This document shows positions 15,241 to 26,177 of a stretch of DNA of 29,793 bases, one piece after another. Numbering within the stretch: position 1 is the first letter of the stretch; each line of letters opens with the position of its first letter. The notes under the pieces were generated by a model. It was given only the letters and a program-made list of their open reading frames with translations. It did not search any database and had not been told where the DNA came from. The position numbers and the translations under genes are program-made. The stretch comes from JACDDK01 sp038198445 (GTDB taxonomy: Bacteria > Actinomycetota > Rubrobacteria > Rubrobacterales > Rubrobacteraceae), in assembly GCA_038198445.1 (NCBI GenBank), contig JBBPZZ010000119.1:1-29793 (forward strand), written 5' to 3'.

Positions 15241-16917
15241 ATGATCGACGAGCAAGAACGTCAGGGAAGCGGCGTAAAGCGGAAGTTCAATTCGTTCGTG
15301 GACAACCCGGTGCTGGAAGACTATTCGCTGCGGTACGCGCCGCGCAGTTTCAGGAAGTGGAGTGAGTACGCCTGCGCGACGGCGGCGCTTGGTGGGATAG
15401 CGTATCTGGTTGATTTCGCGATCGGAGCTTCGATCACGGTCTCATTTGGCTTCACGAGCGCGACGCTCGCCATCCTGCTCGCTGCCGCTACCATCTTCCT
15501 GACCGGTATCCCGATAGCGTATTATTCGGCCCGTTACAACATCGACATGGACCTGCTGACACGGGGGGCGGGCTTCGGGTATCTGGGATCCACGATCACC
15601 TCCCTCATCTACGCGAGCTTTACGTTCATCTTCTTCGCGCTCGAAGCGTCGGTGATGGCCCAGGCGCTGAACCTGCTCTTCGGGCTGCCACTGCCGGTGG
15701 CGTACGTGGTCTGTGCCCTCGCCATAATCCCGTTCGTTGTGTTCGGGATGACGCTTCTCTCAAAGCTCCAGGTGTGGACGCAGCCGATCTGGTTCGCCCT
15801 CATACTTACGCCCTTCGTCGCCATCCTGTTCATCGAGCCCGGTGTATACGCCGACTGGACGAAGTTCGCCGGGACCGAGAACCACACGGCGGGATTCGCC
15901 CTGGTGGGATTCGGGCTCGCGGCGGGCGTCGCGCTCTCGCTCATCGCCCAGATCGGGGAGCAGGTGGATTACCTACGCTTTATGCCGGAGAAGACGCCAG
16001 AGAACAGCTTCAAGTGGTGGACGGCGGTCCTGGCGGCTGGTCCCGGCTGGGTAATACTGGGCGCGCTCAAGCAGATGGGAGGCGCGATACTGGCGGTCTT
16101 CATCATCTCTGAAGCCGGTCCCGCCGGGGCGGTAGAGCCTATCCGGCAGTTTGTCCGGGGCTTTGAGTTGATCATCCCGAATGGCACGGCGGCTCTCGCG
16201 GTGGCGACGGTGCTGGTGGTTGTCTCGCAGGTCAAGATCAACGTCACGAACGCCTACTCGGGCTCGCTCTCTTGGTCGAACTTCTTCTCGCGGGTGCTGC
16301 ACTGGCATCCGGGACGGGTCTGGTGGGTGCTCTTCAACGTCGGGATCTCGCTCGCGTTGATGCTCGGAGGCGTCTTCGGCTTCTTGAACTTCGTGCTCGG
16401 TTTCTACTCCAACGTGGCGATAGCCTGGATCGGTGCCGTCGTCGCCGATCTCGTTATAAATAAGCCGTTTCTGAAGGTGAGCCCTTCGTACATCGAGTTC
16501 AAGCGGGCGCATCTCTACCAGATCAACCCGGTTGGTTTCGGGGCCATGATCGCCGGCGCCGCGGTATCCATCCCGGCTTTCTTCGGGGTCTTCGGCGAGT
16601 ACGCCCAGGCCTTCTCACCCTACCTGGCCCTGGTCATAGCGTTCGTCCTCTCGCCGGTGCTGGCGCTCGCCACGAAGGGCAAATACTATATCGCCCGCGA
16701 GGGCTCGACCAGCGCACGCCTCGAAAGCGGGGAGGATCGCTACGCTCTTAGCACCTGCAGTCAGTGCGGGCAGGGATACGAGACCCCGGACATGGCCCAC
16801 TGCACGTTCCACGAAACGCCGATCTGCTCCCTGTGCTGCACCCTGGAGAAGAAGTGTCACGATGCCTGCAAGAAACCGCTGGAGATCGGAAGAAAGCCCG
16901 GCGCGGAGCTGGCCTGA
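15241..16917 (+). CDS. NCS1-type (purine/cytosine/allantoin) permease with Cys-rich tail
   Basis: This is a 558-aa membrane protein of the nucleobase:cation symporter-1 type, with about 12 hydrophobic segments from residue 45 to about 480. The N-terminal DNPVLEDYSLRYAPRSFRKW region and the AYYSARYNIDMDLLTRGAGFGYLG segment are typical. The family takes up purines, pyrimidines, allantoin or hydantoins. The tail after residue 504 is unusual: eight Cys (506, 509, 521, 529, 532, 533, 539, 543) with three His form a likely metal-binding module (CSQCGQGYETPDMAHC, then ICSLCCTLEKKCHDACK). I recall similar Cys-rich segments in histidine kinases fused to transporter domains, but cannot verify it. GGGAGG at 15227-15232 precedes the ATG by 8 bases, behind an AT-rich patch. 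It is a separate unit from the riboswitch operon. Confidence 0.85.
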   Translation: MIDEQERQGSGVKRKFNSFVDNPVLEDYSLRYAPRSFRKWSEYACATAALGGIAYLVDFAIGASITVSFGFTSATLAILLAAATIFLTGIPIAYYSARYNIDMDLLTRGAGFGYLGSTITSLIYASFTFIFFALEASVMAQALNLLFGLPLPVAYVVCALAIIPFVVFGMTLLSKLQVWTQPIWFALILTPFVAILFIEPGVYADWTKFAGTENHTAGFALVGFGLAAGVALSLIAQIGEQVDYLRFMPEKTPENSFKWWTAVLAAGPGWVILGALKQMGGAILAVFIISEAGPAGAVEPIRQFVRGFELIIPNGTAALAVATVLVVVSQVKINVTNAYSGSLSWSNFFSRVLHWHPGRVWWVLFNVGISLALMLGGVFGFLNFVLGFYSNVAIAWIGAVVADLVINKPFLKVSPSYIEFKRAHLYQINPVGFGAMIAGAAVSIPAFFGVFGEYAQAFSPYLALVIAFVLSPVLALATKGKYYIAREGSTSARLESGEDRYALSTCSQCGQGYETPDMAHCTFHETPICSLCCTLEKKCHDACKKPLEIGRKPGAELA

Positions 16918-16944
16918 AGCAGTCGTCCTGAGCAAGGCGGACTT

Positions 16945-16969
16945 GGACCCGGGATGATCGCCGGGTTCC
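16945..16969 (+). terminator. GC-rich hairpin between convergent genes
   Basis: GGACCCGG (16945-16952) pairs with CCGGGTTCC (16961-16969) with one bulge. It lies between the permease and the convergent ROK gene. No T-run is present. Confidence 0.4.
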
Positions 16970-17014
16970 GGGAACTACGGTTGGACCGAGGATTGTAGAG
17001 CCACATCCCGCTGG

Positions 17015-18211
17015 TCAGTCGCCTGAAGTCGGGCGAAGAGAGTGCCCATTCATTAGTTGCGCACCACGCCGGAGAACGAGCGCCACGGCCCCGAGGACTT
17101 CGGCGCGTTCACCCAGGGTACCCTCGACGACTTCTACGTCCTCGGCCGCCGAGCGTATGGCGCCGAGACGTAAAGACTCGCGTAGCGGCTCCAGCAGTAG
17201 GTCCCCGGCGGCGCTCAAGTCGCCGCCGACGACGATTCTCCGGGGGTTGAACAGGTTGCAGAGCGTCGCCACGGAGGCGCCTATCGTGCGTCCGGCGTCC
17301 GAGATGGCGCGCCGGCAACCAGCTTCTCCGTCGAGGGCGCGTGTGATCGCCTCGGGGAGCGTGAGGTCTTCGCCGTAAGTCTCGCGCAGGGCGGCCAGGA
17401 TCGCCGGGGCGGCGGCCATCGTCTCCAGGCATCCCCGGTTTCCGCACCGGCAGATCGGGCCGCCAGGGTCCACGACGGTGTGGCCGATCTCACCCGCCGT
17501 CCCACCGGCGCCCACATACGGCCTGCCACCGACGATGAACCCGGCCCCGATGCCGGTCGACGCCTTGAGATAGACCATGTGGTCGACCCCCCGGCTCGCT
17601 CCCCACATCCATTCGCCCAGAGCGCCGAGGTTGGTGTCGTTCTCTACCTCGACGGGGAGACCCAGAGCTTCGCTCATCGCCACGGCCGCGCGCACCCCAA
17701 CCCATCCGGGCAGGATGGTCGAGTCGCCCAACTCACCCGAGGGCCGATGGACGGGACCCGGCAAGCCCATCCCGACACCGACGACTTCTCCCCGCCTGGC
17801 GCCTGCTTCATCCAAAACTTCTTCCGTGAGTATTACGGCCAGGGCGATGGCCTCGGCGGCGGGCAGGTCGGCGTCGAGCGCCCGGTGACGTTCGGCCAGC
17901 AACTCGTGCGAGAGGTCCGAGAGCGCCACGCGCAGATGCCGCTTGCCGAAGTCGATCCCGAGCGCCAACCCGGCCCTCCGGTGTAGAGCGACGAGCACCG
18001 GCGGCCGGCCAAGCGCCGCGCGAACCGGCGGCCGGACGGGCGTCGCCGGCTCGACCACCAACCCCTCCGCCTGCAGCTCACCCACGATCGTCGAGACGGT
18101 CGACGGCGCGAGCGCGGCGCGGCGCGCCAACTCAGCCCTCGATACCGCCCCGGATTCGGTCAAAACGCCCCAGACGCGGGCGCGAGCATCGGGACGGGAC
18201 TGACTCTGCAT
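17015..18211 (-). CDS. ROK-family transcriptional repressor
   Basis: This is a NagC/XylR-type ROK repressor. Residues about 10-60 form a winged helix-turn-helix (SRAELARRAALAPSTVSTIV). The sugar-kinase-like domain follows, with LALGIDFGKRHLRVALSDL and the ROK zinc motif GHTVVDPGGPICRCGNRGCLE-type (His then four Cys). Such proteins repress sugar uptake genes and are released by a sugar ligand. The ATG at 18211 has AGGAAG about 10 bases upstream and gives 398 residues, a normal length. An in-frame ATG at 18259 would add 16 residues but has no ribosome binding site. It is divergent from the sugar-type ABC operon at 18614, which is its likely target. Confidence 0.9.
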   Translation of the reverse strand: MQSQSRPDARARVWGVLTESGAVSRAELARRAALAPSTVSTIVGELQAEGLVVEPATPVRPPVRAALGRPPVLVALHRRAGLALGIDFGKRHLRVALSDLSHELLAERHRALDADLPAAEAIALAVILTEEVLDEAGARRGEVVGVGMGLPGPVHRPSGELGDSTILPGWVGVRAAVAMSEALGLPVEVENDTNLGALGEWMWGASRGVDHMVYLKASTGIGAGFIVGGRPYVGAGGTAGEIGHTVVDPGGPICRCGNRGCLETMAAAPAILAALRETYGEDLTLPEAITRALDGEAGCRRAISDAGRTIGASVATLCNLFNPRRIVVGGDLSAAGDLLLEPLRESLRLGAIRSAAEDVEVVEGTLGERAEVLGAVALVLRRGAQLMNGHSLRPTSGD

Positions 18212-18292
18212 CCTCTGCCTACTTCCTGTGCCGTTCTTCGTCGAAGCCCTGTATACCATCCAGATTTATATAGAGTAAAGCATTTTCGTCAT

Positions 18293-18304
18293 CTTTATAC
18301 AAAG
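18293..18304 (+). promoter_or_regulatory. Candidate ROK operator half-site pair
   Basis: CTTTATACAAAG is a near-perfect 12-base palindrome, 17 bases upstream of the -35 box at 18321 and between the divergent genes. Its AT-rich character suits ROK-family operators, but no defined consensus is matched. Confidence 0.3.
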
Positions 18305-18320
18305 AAAGAAGAAAAAAGAC

Positions 18321-18350
18321 TTGACAAGCCTGGTAACAGACTGAGATACT
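18321..18350 (+). promoter_or_regulatory. Promoter of the ABC transporter operon
   Basis: A perfect TTGACA (18321-18326) is followed after 18 bases by GATACT (18345-18350). It would give a leader of roughly 255 bases before the lipoprotein gene. A 7-bp hairpin, CCCGGCG/CGCCGGG (18388-18411), lies in that leader. Confidence 0.6.
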
Positions 18351-18434
18351 GCGAAATCGCACAAAATAAGGGAAGGGAAGAAGTTTACCCGGCGCGCTGG
18401 TGACCGCCGGGAGAGGGTCAGGAGGAGTAGGGTG

Positions 18435-18536
18435 ATGAACCGAATGATGAGTTGGTCTCGGGATATTTGCAGGGCGGGGCGTGAAGGATATTCGCGTGCG
18501 GCGTTGCGGCGCTCTTCTACTTCTCGGTCGCCTTGA
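18435..18536 (+). CDS. Possible leader peptide, 33 aa
   Basis: A short frame starting at ATG 18435 has a strong GGAGGAG (18421-18427) at 7-base spacing and ends at TGA 18536. The 33-residue product is Arg- and Ser-rich (MNRMMSWSRDICRAGREGYS). It lies within the transcribed leader of the ABC operon and ends about 78 bases before the lipoprotein gene. It may be a leader peptide or a chance frame. No run of one amino acid suggests attenuation. Confidence 0.25.
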   Translation: MNRMMSWSRDICRAGREGYSRAALRRSSTSRSP

Positions 18537-18613
18537 GGGCTGTGTTTTTGGCAACGCCAATGCAACTTCGACGTACGTTTGAATTATTCGGTATAGAAGG
18601 GAAGGGAGAGAGA

Positions 18614-19714
18614 ATGAGAAAAACGAAGATCCTCACCGTAGTGGTGGCGTTAAGCCTCGTGGTGATGCTGGCGGCTGCCTGCGGTGGTAGTGGCGGCGGC
18701 GGTCAGGGTGGGGGAGACTCGGGTGGCAAGGGAGGCGGTAAGATCGCGCTGCTCCTGCCGGAGTCAAAGACCACGCGTTACGAGAGTCAGGACCGGCCGA
18801 TCTTCGAGGCGGCGGTCAAGAAGGAATGCTCGGACTGTAAGATCCTCTACTCGAACGCCGACCAGGACGCCTCCAAGCAGCAGCAGCAGGCCGAGGCGGC
18901 TATCACCAACGGCGCCCAGGTTCTGGTGCTCGACCCGGTGGACGCCGAGTCCGCGTCGGGCATCGCGCAGCGCGCCAAGCAGAGCGACATCCCGGTCCTC
19001 AGCTACGACCGGCTCGTCCAGAACGCGGATCTCGACGCATACGTCTCCTTCGACAACGAGCAGGTCGGCAAGCTCCAGGGACAGTGGATCGCGGACAACG
19101 TCAAAAAGGGTAGCGACATCGTTATGATAAACGGCTCGCCCACCGACCCGAACGCCGCCCTGTTCAAGAAGGGCGCGCACAGCGTCATAGACCAGAGCAG
19201 TCTCAAAGTCGGGGTCGAGTACGACACGCCCGACTGGAGCCCCGATGAGGCCCAGCGCGAGATGGACCAGGCCATAACCCGGCTCGGAGGCAAGAACATC
19301 GGCGGCGTGTACGCGGCCAACGACGGCACGGCGGGCGGCGCCATCGCGGCGATGAAGGCCGCCGGTATAAAGCCCCTCCCGCCGACGACGGGGCAGGACG
19401 CCGAGCTGAACGCCGTCCAGCGTATCCTGGACGGGACGCAGGGCATGACCGTCTACAAGGCCATCCGCGACGAGGCGACGACGGCAGCGAAGATGTCCGT
19501 CGCTCTCCTCCAGGACGGCAAGCTGCCCGGAGACCTCAAGACCACCGGCGTGGACAACGGACAGGCCAAGATCCCCTCGGTGCTCCTGAAGCCGGTCGTG
19601 GTGACGCCGGACAACGTCAAGGACACGATCGTAGCGGACAAGTTCTATAAAGTTAGTGAGATCTGCACCCCCCGGTACAAGGACGCCTGCGGCAAGGCCG
19701 GGCTGACGGGATAG
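18614..19714 (+). CDS. Monosaccharide ABC transporter substrate-binding lipoprotein
   Basis: This is a type I periplasmic-binding-protein fold similar to XylF/ChvE-like binding proteins of the CUT2 importers. It has an N-terminal lipoprotein signal, basic residues then a hydrophobic stretch to AAAC with Cys23 as the lipid anchor, followed by a Gly/Ser-rich linker. The mature domain starts near KIALLLPESKTTRYESQDRP; it includes VLVLDPVDAES and the hinge region VYAANDGTAGGAIAAM. The start is ATG 18614, preceded by GGGAGAG; an upstream in-frame start would put 27 residues before the signal. The product is 366 residues. The sugar is not known; xylose or a related pentose is plausible from similarity and the XylR-like ROK neighbour. 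Confidence 0.9.
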   Translation: MRKTKILTVVVALSLVVMLAAACGGSGGGGQGGGDSGGKGGGKIALLLPESKTTRYESQDRPIFEAAVKKECSDCKILYSNADQDASKQQQQAEAAITNGAQVLVLDPVDAESASGIAQRAKQSDIPVLSYDRLVQNADLDAYVSFDNEQVGKLQGQWIADNVKKGSDIVMINGSPTDPNAALFKKGAHSVIDQSSLKVGVEYDTPDWSPDEAQREMDQAITRLGGKNIGGVYAANDGTAGGAIAAMKAAGIKPLPPTTGQDAELNAVQRILDGTQGMTVYKAIRDEATTAAKMSVALLQDGKLPGDLKTTGVDNGQAKIPSVLLKPVVVTPDNVKDTIVADKFYKVSEICTPRYKDACGKAGLTG

Positions 19715-19716
19715 GG

Positions 19717-20556
19717 ATGACGGATAGCGCAAAGACGGCTGAAGCTCCCCTGCTCGCACTGCGGGGCATAAACAAGAGCTTCGGCCCGGTACAGGCGCTC
19801 ACCGGCGTGGACTTCGAGGTCTACGCCGGTGAGGTCGTGGGGCTAGTCGGCGACAACGGCGCGGGCAAGTCCACCCTCGTAAAGACCATAGCCGGCAGTC
19901 ACCAGGCGGACACGGGCGAGATACTCTTCGAGGGTGAGAGGGTCGAGATAAACGGCCCGCAGGACTCCAGCGCCCTCGGAATCGCTACCGTCTACCAGGA
20001 CCTCGCGCTTTGCGACAACCTGGATGTGGTCGCCAACCTTTTCTTAGGACAGGAGAATCTCGTGGGCGGCATCGGGAGGGTGGCGAGTTGGATCCAGGAG
20101 CCCTCGATGGAGCGGCGGTCCCTGGAGCTCCTGGACTCGCTCTCGGTGACGACCATCCGCAGCGTCCGCACCCCGGTCGCCTCGCTCTCCGGCGGCCAGC
20201 GGCAATCGGTCGCCATCGCGCGCTCGCTCCTCGGGGAGCCGAAGGTGGTGCTGCTGGATGAGCCGACCGCCGCCCTCGGCGTCGCCCAGACGCGGCAAGT
20301 CCTCGCCCTCATACAGCGTCTCAGGGATCGCGGGCTCGGGGTAGTGGTCATCAGCCACAACCTCGCCGATGTCTTCCAGGTAACCGACCGCATCGTCGTG
20401 CTGCGGCTCGGGCGGCGCGTGAGAGACTTCGACGTGCGAAACGCCAGCCAGGAAGAAGTTGTCGGAGCCATCACCGGCGCTGAGTTCGGCGCGTCGAACG
20501 GCGATTCGAACTCCGGGCCGGCGGAGAATAGAGATACAGGGGAGGAGGCGAGATGA
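19717..20556 (+). CDS. Sugar ABC transporter ATP-binding protein
   Basis: This is the ATPase of the CUT2-type importer. Walker A is GDNGAGKST (45-53), the Q-loop is Gln94, the signature is LSGGQ (157-161), Walker B is VVLLDEPT (177-184) and the switch His is 214. At 279 residues it holds one nucleotide-binding domain, half the size of E. coli XylG or RbsA, so the working complex would use a homodimer. It starts 2 bases after the lipoprotein stop, and its end overlaps the permease start by four bases (ATGA), both signs of a tight operon. Confidence 0.94.
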   Translation: MTDSAKTAEAPLLALRGINKSFGPVQALTGVDFEVYAGEVVGLVGDNGAGKSTLVKTIAGSHQADTGEILFEGERVEINGPQDSSALGIATVYQDLALCDNLDVVANLFLGQENLVGGIGRVASWIQEPSMERRSLELLDSLSVTTIRSVRTPVASLSGGQRQSVAIARSLLGEPKVVLLDEPTAALGVAQTRQVLALIQRLRDRGLGVVVISHNLADVFQVTDRIVVLRLGRRVRDFDVRNASQEEVVGAITGAEFGASNGDSNSGPAENRDTGEEAR

Positions 20557-21767
20557 CCGCGACGGAGCGAGGCTCGGAGCAGGGTTCCGCGCAGGAAGGT
20601 ACGCAGCGCGCGGGCATTATCACCAGGACTTTCGGGCGGCTGGGACCGGGTGGGCTGGGTCCGTTGCCCGTGCTTATCGGGCTGGCGGCGATCTGGGGTG
20701 TCTTTACCATCGCCAACCCGCGTTTCCTCTCGGCGGTCAACCTGACCAACATGATGCTCCAGATCGCCGCGGTCGGCACCATATCCGTGGGGATCGTGCT
20801 GGTCCTGCTGCTCGGCGAGATAGACCTCTCGGTCGGTTCGGTGAGCGGGCTCGCCGCGGGCGTCATGGCCGTGTTGAGCGTCAAGAGCGAGTTGCCCGCC
20901 GTACTCGCGCTACTCATCGGCATCCTGGTGGGTGTTGGTATCGGGGCGTTCAACGGGTTCGTCGTGACCAAGTTCAAGGTGCATTCGCTGGTCGTGACGC
21001 TGGCGGGATTGCTGGGATTTCAGGGGGCGTTGCTGTACGTCCTGGGCAACACGGGGACGGTGAACCTGGGGAACCCGATCATCACGGGGCTCGCGGGTAC
21101 GTTCTTCCCGCCGCTCGTCGGGTGGGTGGTGGCGGTCGCCGTGATCGCCGCCTACGCCGCCTCCGTGCTCCTCAGCCGGCGAGGAGAGTTGGCCGCCGGG
21201 CTCGAAAGCCCGCTCGGCCCCGTGGTGGCGCGGGTCGTCGCGGTGGCCGTGGCTATCGTCGTTACCGTGGCCGTCCTGAACGCCGACCGGGGACTTCCCC
21301 TGGCCGTCGTGATCTTCTTGGGGTTCGTCCTCTTCTTCCACCTGCTGACGAAGAAGACCCGCTTCGGACGCTACCTGTTCGCCATCGGCGGCAACGCGGA
21401 GGCTGCCCGGCGCGCCGGAATAAAGGTGGAGCGGGTGAAGATCGTGGCCTTCACACTCTGCTCGACGCTGGCGGCGGCGGGCGGAATACTGGCGGCCTCA
21501 CGCCTCCTGGCCGTCAATCAGGCATCGGGGAGCGGGGACATCCTGCTCAACGCTATCGCCGGACCCGTGATCGCCGGTACCAGCCTGATGGGTGGCCGGG
21601 GCTCCGTCTGGTCGGCGCTGCTCGGGGCTCTGGTGATCGGTTCCATCTCAAACGGCATGGACCTCCTAGCGTTCAACTCCTCGATAAAGTTCATGGTTAC
21701 CGGCGCGGTCCTTCTGATCGCCGCGACCATAGACGCAACGAGCAGCCGTCGCCGTCGCACGTCCTAG
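20553..21767 (+). CDS. Sugar ABC transporter permease
   Basis: This 404-aa membrane permease belongs to the CUT2 (XylH/RbsC) family, with about 11-12 hydrophobic segments. Diagnostic segments are LLLGEIDLSVGSVSGLAAG near residue 90, FGRYLFAIGGNAEAARRAGI (the ATPase-contacting loop) and AGPVIAGTSLMGGRGSVWSA near the end. Residues 1-30 are hydrophilic and cytosolic. It is translationally coupled to the ATPase (ATGA overlap). A strong terminator lies 54-80 bases after its stop, so the urease operon that follows is independent. Confidence 0.94.
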   Translation: MTATERGSEQGSAQEGTQRAGIITRTFGRLGPGGLGPLPVLIGLAAIWGVFTIANPRFLSAVNLTNMMLQIAAVGTISVGIVLVLLLGEIDLSVGSVSGLAAGVMAVLSVKSELPAVLALLIGILVGVGIGAFNGFVVTKFKVHSLVVTLAGLLGFQGALLYVLGNTGTVNLGNPIITGLAGTFFPPLVGWVVAVAVIAAYAASVLLSRRGELAAGLESPLGPVVARVVAVAVAIVVTVAVLNADRGLPLAVVIFLGFVLFFHLLTKKTRFGRYLFAIGGNAEAARRAGIKVERVKIVAFTLCSTLAAAGGILAASRLLAVNQASGSGDILLNAIAGPVIAGTSLMGGRGSVWSALLGALVIGSISNGMDLLAFNSSIKFMVTGAVLLIAATIDATSSRRRRTS

Positions 21768-21820
21768 AGAGTGGACCGGCGCAAGTAGAATCACAACGCC
21801 TCCTCGGAGGTAATCTGGCT

Positions 21821-21847
21821 AACGCGCTCTCCACACGAGAGCGCGTT
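21821..21847 (+). terminator. Strong intrinsic terminator of the ABC operon
   Basis: AACGCGCTCTC (21821-21831) pairs perfectly with GAGAGCGCGTT (21837-21847) over a 5-base loop, followed by TTC. It separates the sugar ABC operon from the urease operon. Confidence 0.75.
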
Positions 21848-21989
21848 TCATACAAACGTCTAAAAAACAGGTGCTTTTGGACCCGGCTCATTTGTACATC
21901 GGGCCGGAGACCCGGCGGTTTGTAGAGCATAAGATGCGCGGACATCGCGACTCTAGATCAAACGCCGAGCAAGACACCGGAGGAGGATT

Positions 21990-22292
21990 ATGAAGCTCTC
22001 ACCGATGGAGCAGGAGAAGCTCATGATCTTTACCGCCGCCGAGGTGGCCCGCCGCCGCCGCGACCGCGGTCTGAAACTGAACTACCCGGAAGCCGTCGCC
22101 CTGATAAGCGCCGAACTTTTGGAAGGCGCGCGTGATGGGCGGAGCGTCGCGTACCTGATGAGCTTCGGGGCAACCATCCTCTCCCGCGAGGACGTAATGG
22201 AGGGCATCCCGGAGATGGTGGACGAGGTGCAGATCGAAGCCACCTTCCCGGACGGCACGAAGCTCGTGACCGTCCACGACCCTATCGTATAG
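21990..22292 (+). CDS. ureA: Urease gamma subunit
   Basis: UreA is the small gamma subunit of urease, which hydrolyses urea to ammonia and carbamate. The 100-residue length and the sequence MKLSPMEQEKLMIFTAAEVA, LKLNYPEAVALIS and TFPDGTKLVTVHDPI are typical. GGAGGAGG lies directly upstream of the ATG. It opens the operon; a weak promoter candidate, TAAGAT near 21930 with a poor -35, lies in the gap before it. Unlike standard operons, the next gene is cyanase, 10 bases downstream, and not ureB. Confidence 0.97.
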   Translation: MKLSPMEQEKLMIFTAAEVARRRRDRGLKLNYPEAVALISAELLEGARDGRSVAYLMSFGATILSREDVMEGIPEMVDEVQIEATFPDGTKLVTVHDPIV

Positions 22293-22302
22293 GAGGAGCC
22301 TT

Positions 22303-22746
22303 ATGAACCGCGAAGAGGCTACGCGACTGATACTCGAAGCGAAGCGCGAGAAGGGACTTACCTGGACGACCATAGCCAGCAAGGTGGGCCGGGATAAGGT
22401 CTGGAGCACCGCCGCGCTGATGGGACAGACGCAGATGGCCGAAGAAGAGGCCCAGACCGTGGTGGACCTCCTGGATCTCGACCCCGAGGTTGCCGTCGTG
22501 TTGCGGGAGTGTCCGACGCGCGGCTCGCTGGACCAGACTGTCCCGACAGACCCACTCATCTACCGCTTCTACGAGATCATGCAGGTCTACGGCGCGCCGA
22601 TGAAGGAGTTGATCCACGAGGAGTTCGGCGACGGCATTATGAGCGCCATAGATTTCGAGGCTTACGTCGAGCGCGAGGAAGACCCCGCCGGAGACCGGGT
22701 GAAGATCACCTACTCCGGCAAGTTCCTGCCGTACAAGAAGTGGTAG
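22303..22746 (+). CDS. cynS: Cyanase (cyanate hydratase)
   Basis: Cyanase converts cyanate and bicarbonate to ammonia and carbon dioxide. The 147-residue length is that of the family. The N-terminal helical domain (LTWTTIASKVGRDKVW) is followed by the catalytic domain (PTDPLIYRFYEIMQVYG, HEEFGDGIMSAIDF) and ends in the usual KFLPYKKW. The catalytic residues, equivalent to E. coli Arg96, Glu99 and Ser122, are Arg88, Glu91 and Ser114. AGGAGG precedes the ATG. It sits between ureA (10-base gap) and ureB (10-base gap), inside the urease operon. Urea is in slow equilibrium with cyanate, so co-expression makes chemical sense: detoxification plus one more ammonia. No carbonic anhydrase (cynT) is present here. 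Confidence 0.96.
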   Translation: MNREEATRLILEAKREKGLTWTTIASKVGRDKVWSTAALMGQTQMAEEEAQTVVDLLDLDPEVAVVLRECPTRGSLDQTVPTDPLIYRFYEIMQVYGAPMKELIHEEFGDGIMSAIDFEAYVEREEDPAGDRVKITYSGKFLPYKKW

Positions 22747-22756
22747 AGGAGAGGCC

Positions 22757-23124
22757 ATGGTCCCCGGAGAAGCGCTCCCCGCCGACGGCAACATAGAACT
22801 GAACGCCGGCCGCGACACGAAGACCATAACCGTCGCCAACACCGGCGACCGCCCGATCCAGGTCGGCAGCCACTTCCACTTCTTCGAGACCAACAAGGGA
22901 CTCCGCTTCGACCGCGAGAGCGCCTACGGGATGCGGCTCTCGATCCCCGCCGGAACCAGCGTGCGCTTCGAGCCGGGCGACGAGCGCGAGGTGGAACTCG
23001 TCGACGTCGGTGGGCGCAGGATCATCCGCGGTCTGAACGGTCTCACGCAGGGCGCTTTGGACGACCCGGATATCAGAGAAGCCGCGTTGCGGCGGGCTCG
23101 GGAGCAGGGATTCATGGAGGAAGC

Positions 23125-23128
<4 letters not shown>
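22757..23128 (+). CDS. ureB: Urease beta subunit
   Basis: UreB is the structural beta subunit of urease, 123 residues, close to the usual 100-130. Typical segments are MVPGEALPADGNIELNAGRD, NTGDRPIQVGSHFHFFETN and GTSVRFEPGDEREVELVDVGG. AGGAGAGG precedes its ATG. The end overlaps the ureC start by four bases (ATGA), ensuring balanced synthesis of the catalytic complex. Confidence 0.97.
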
Positions 23129-24827
<1,699 letters not shown>

Positions 24828-24828
<1 letters not shown>

Positions 24829-25501
24829 TGCGCGGCGAAGCCCTGCTGCGGCTGCTCCAGGTCTCCGATACCGCCTTCCCGAACGGCTCCTTCGCGCACT
24901 CGATGGCCCTGGAGGCCTTCGAAGAGGCGGGAGAGTTGCGGAGCGCGGAGGACCTCGAAGACCTCATAGCCCTGCACCTCTCCGCCCTGGCGACCTCGGA
25001 CTGCGTGGCGCTCCGGGCGGCGTTCGGAGCGGGACTCGAAGACGTGTCCCGGATAGACCTGCTTCTGACGGCAACGAAGCTCACCCGCGAGCTTCGCGCG
25101 GCCAGCTCCTCGACGGGCAGGAGGTTCCTGTTGAGCGTCGCCGCCCTGGGTGTAGAGGATGATACGCTCCGCGCGTTCACGGACGCCGTGCGGAATGGCG
25201 GTTCTCCGGGAAACCTGGCGGTCGGGTACGGAGTGGCGGCTCCTGCGCTGGGCCTTACTCTGGAGGAGGCGCTGCGAGCGTATCTCTACTCGGCCTCGGC
25301 TTCGCTCGTCGCGGCGGGGCAGAAGCTCATTCCGCTCGGGGGGAGCGCGGCGCAGCGGGTACTGTATGAGCTTGGGGATGAGATCGAACTAGCAGCCAAG
25401 ACCAGCGAAGATATGGAGGTAGAGGATATGTATGCGTTTGCGCCGGTTATAGACGCGCGCTCGATGATGCACGAGCGCCAGCGGACCAGGTTGTACATCT
25501 C

Positions 25502-25505
<4 letters not shown>
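24828..25505 (+). CDS. ureF: Urease accessory protein UreF
   Basis: UreF joins UreD and UreG in the complex that loads nickel and carbonate into apo-urease. The 225-residue all-helical protein has the usual DTAFPNGSFAHSMALEAF opening and GVAAPALGLTLEEALRAYLY in the second half. It ends in the family-like DARSMMHERQRTRLYIS. It is coupled to ureC (one-base overlap) and to ureG (four-base overlap, GTGA). Confidence 0.93.
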
Positions 25506-26164
<659 letters not shown>

Positions 26165-26177
26165 GGGGTCGCTCCAG

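Noticed and set aside
18614..21767. Urea or guanidine ABC importer
   Set aside because: The binding protein, ATPase and permease are of the monosaccharide CUT2 type, and the ROK repressor fits sugar control.
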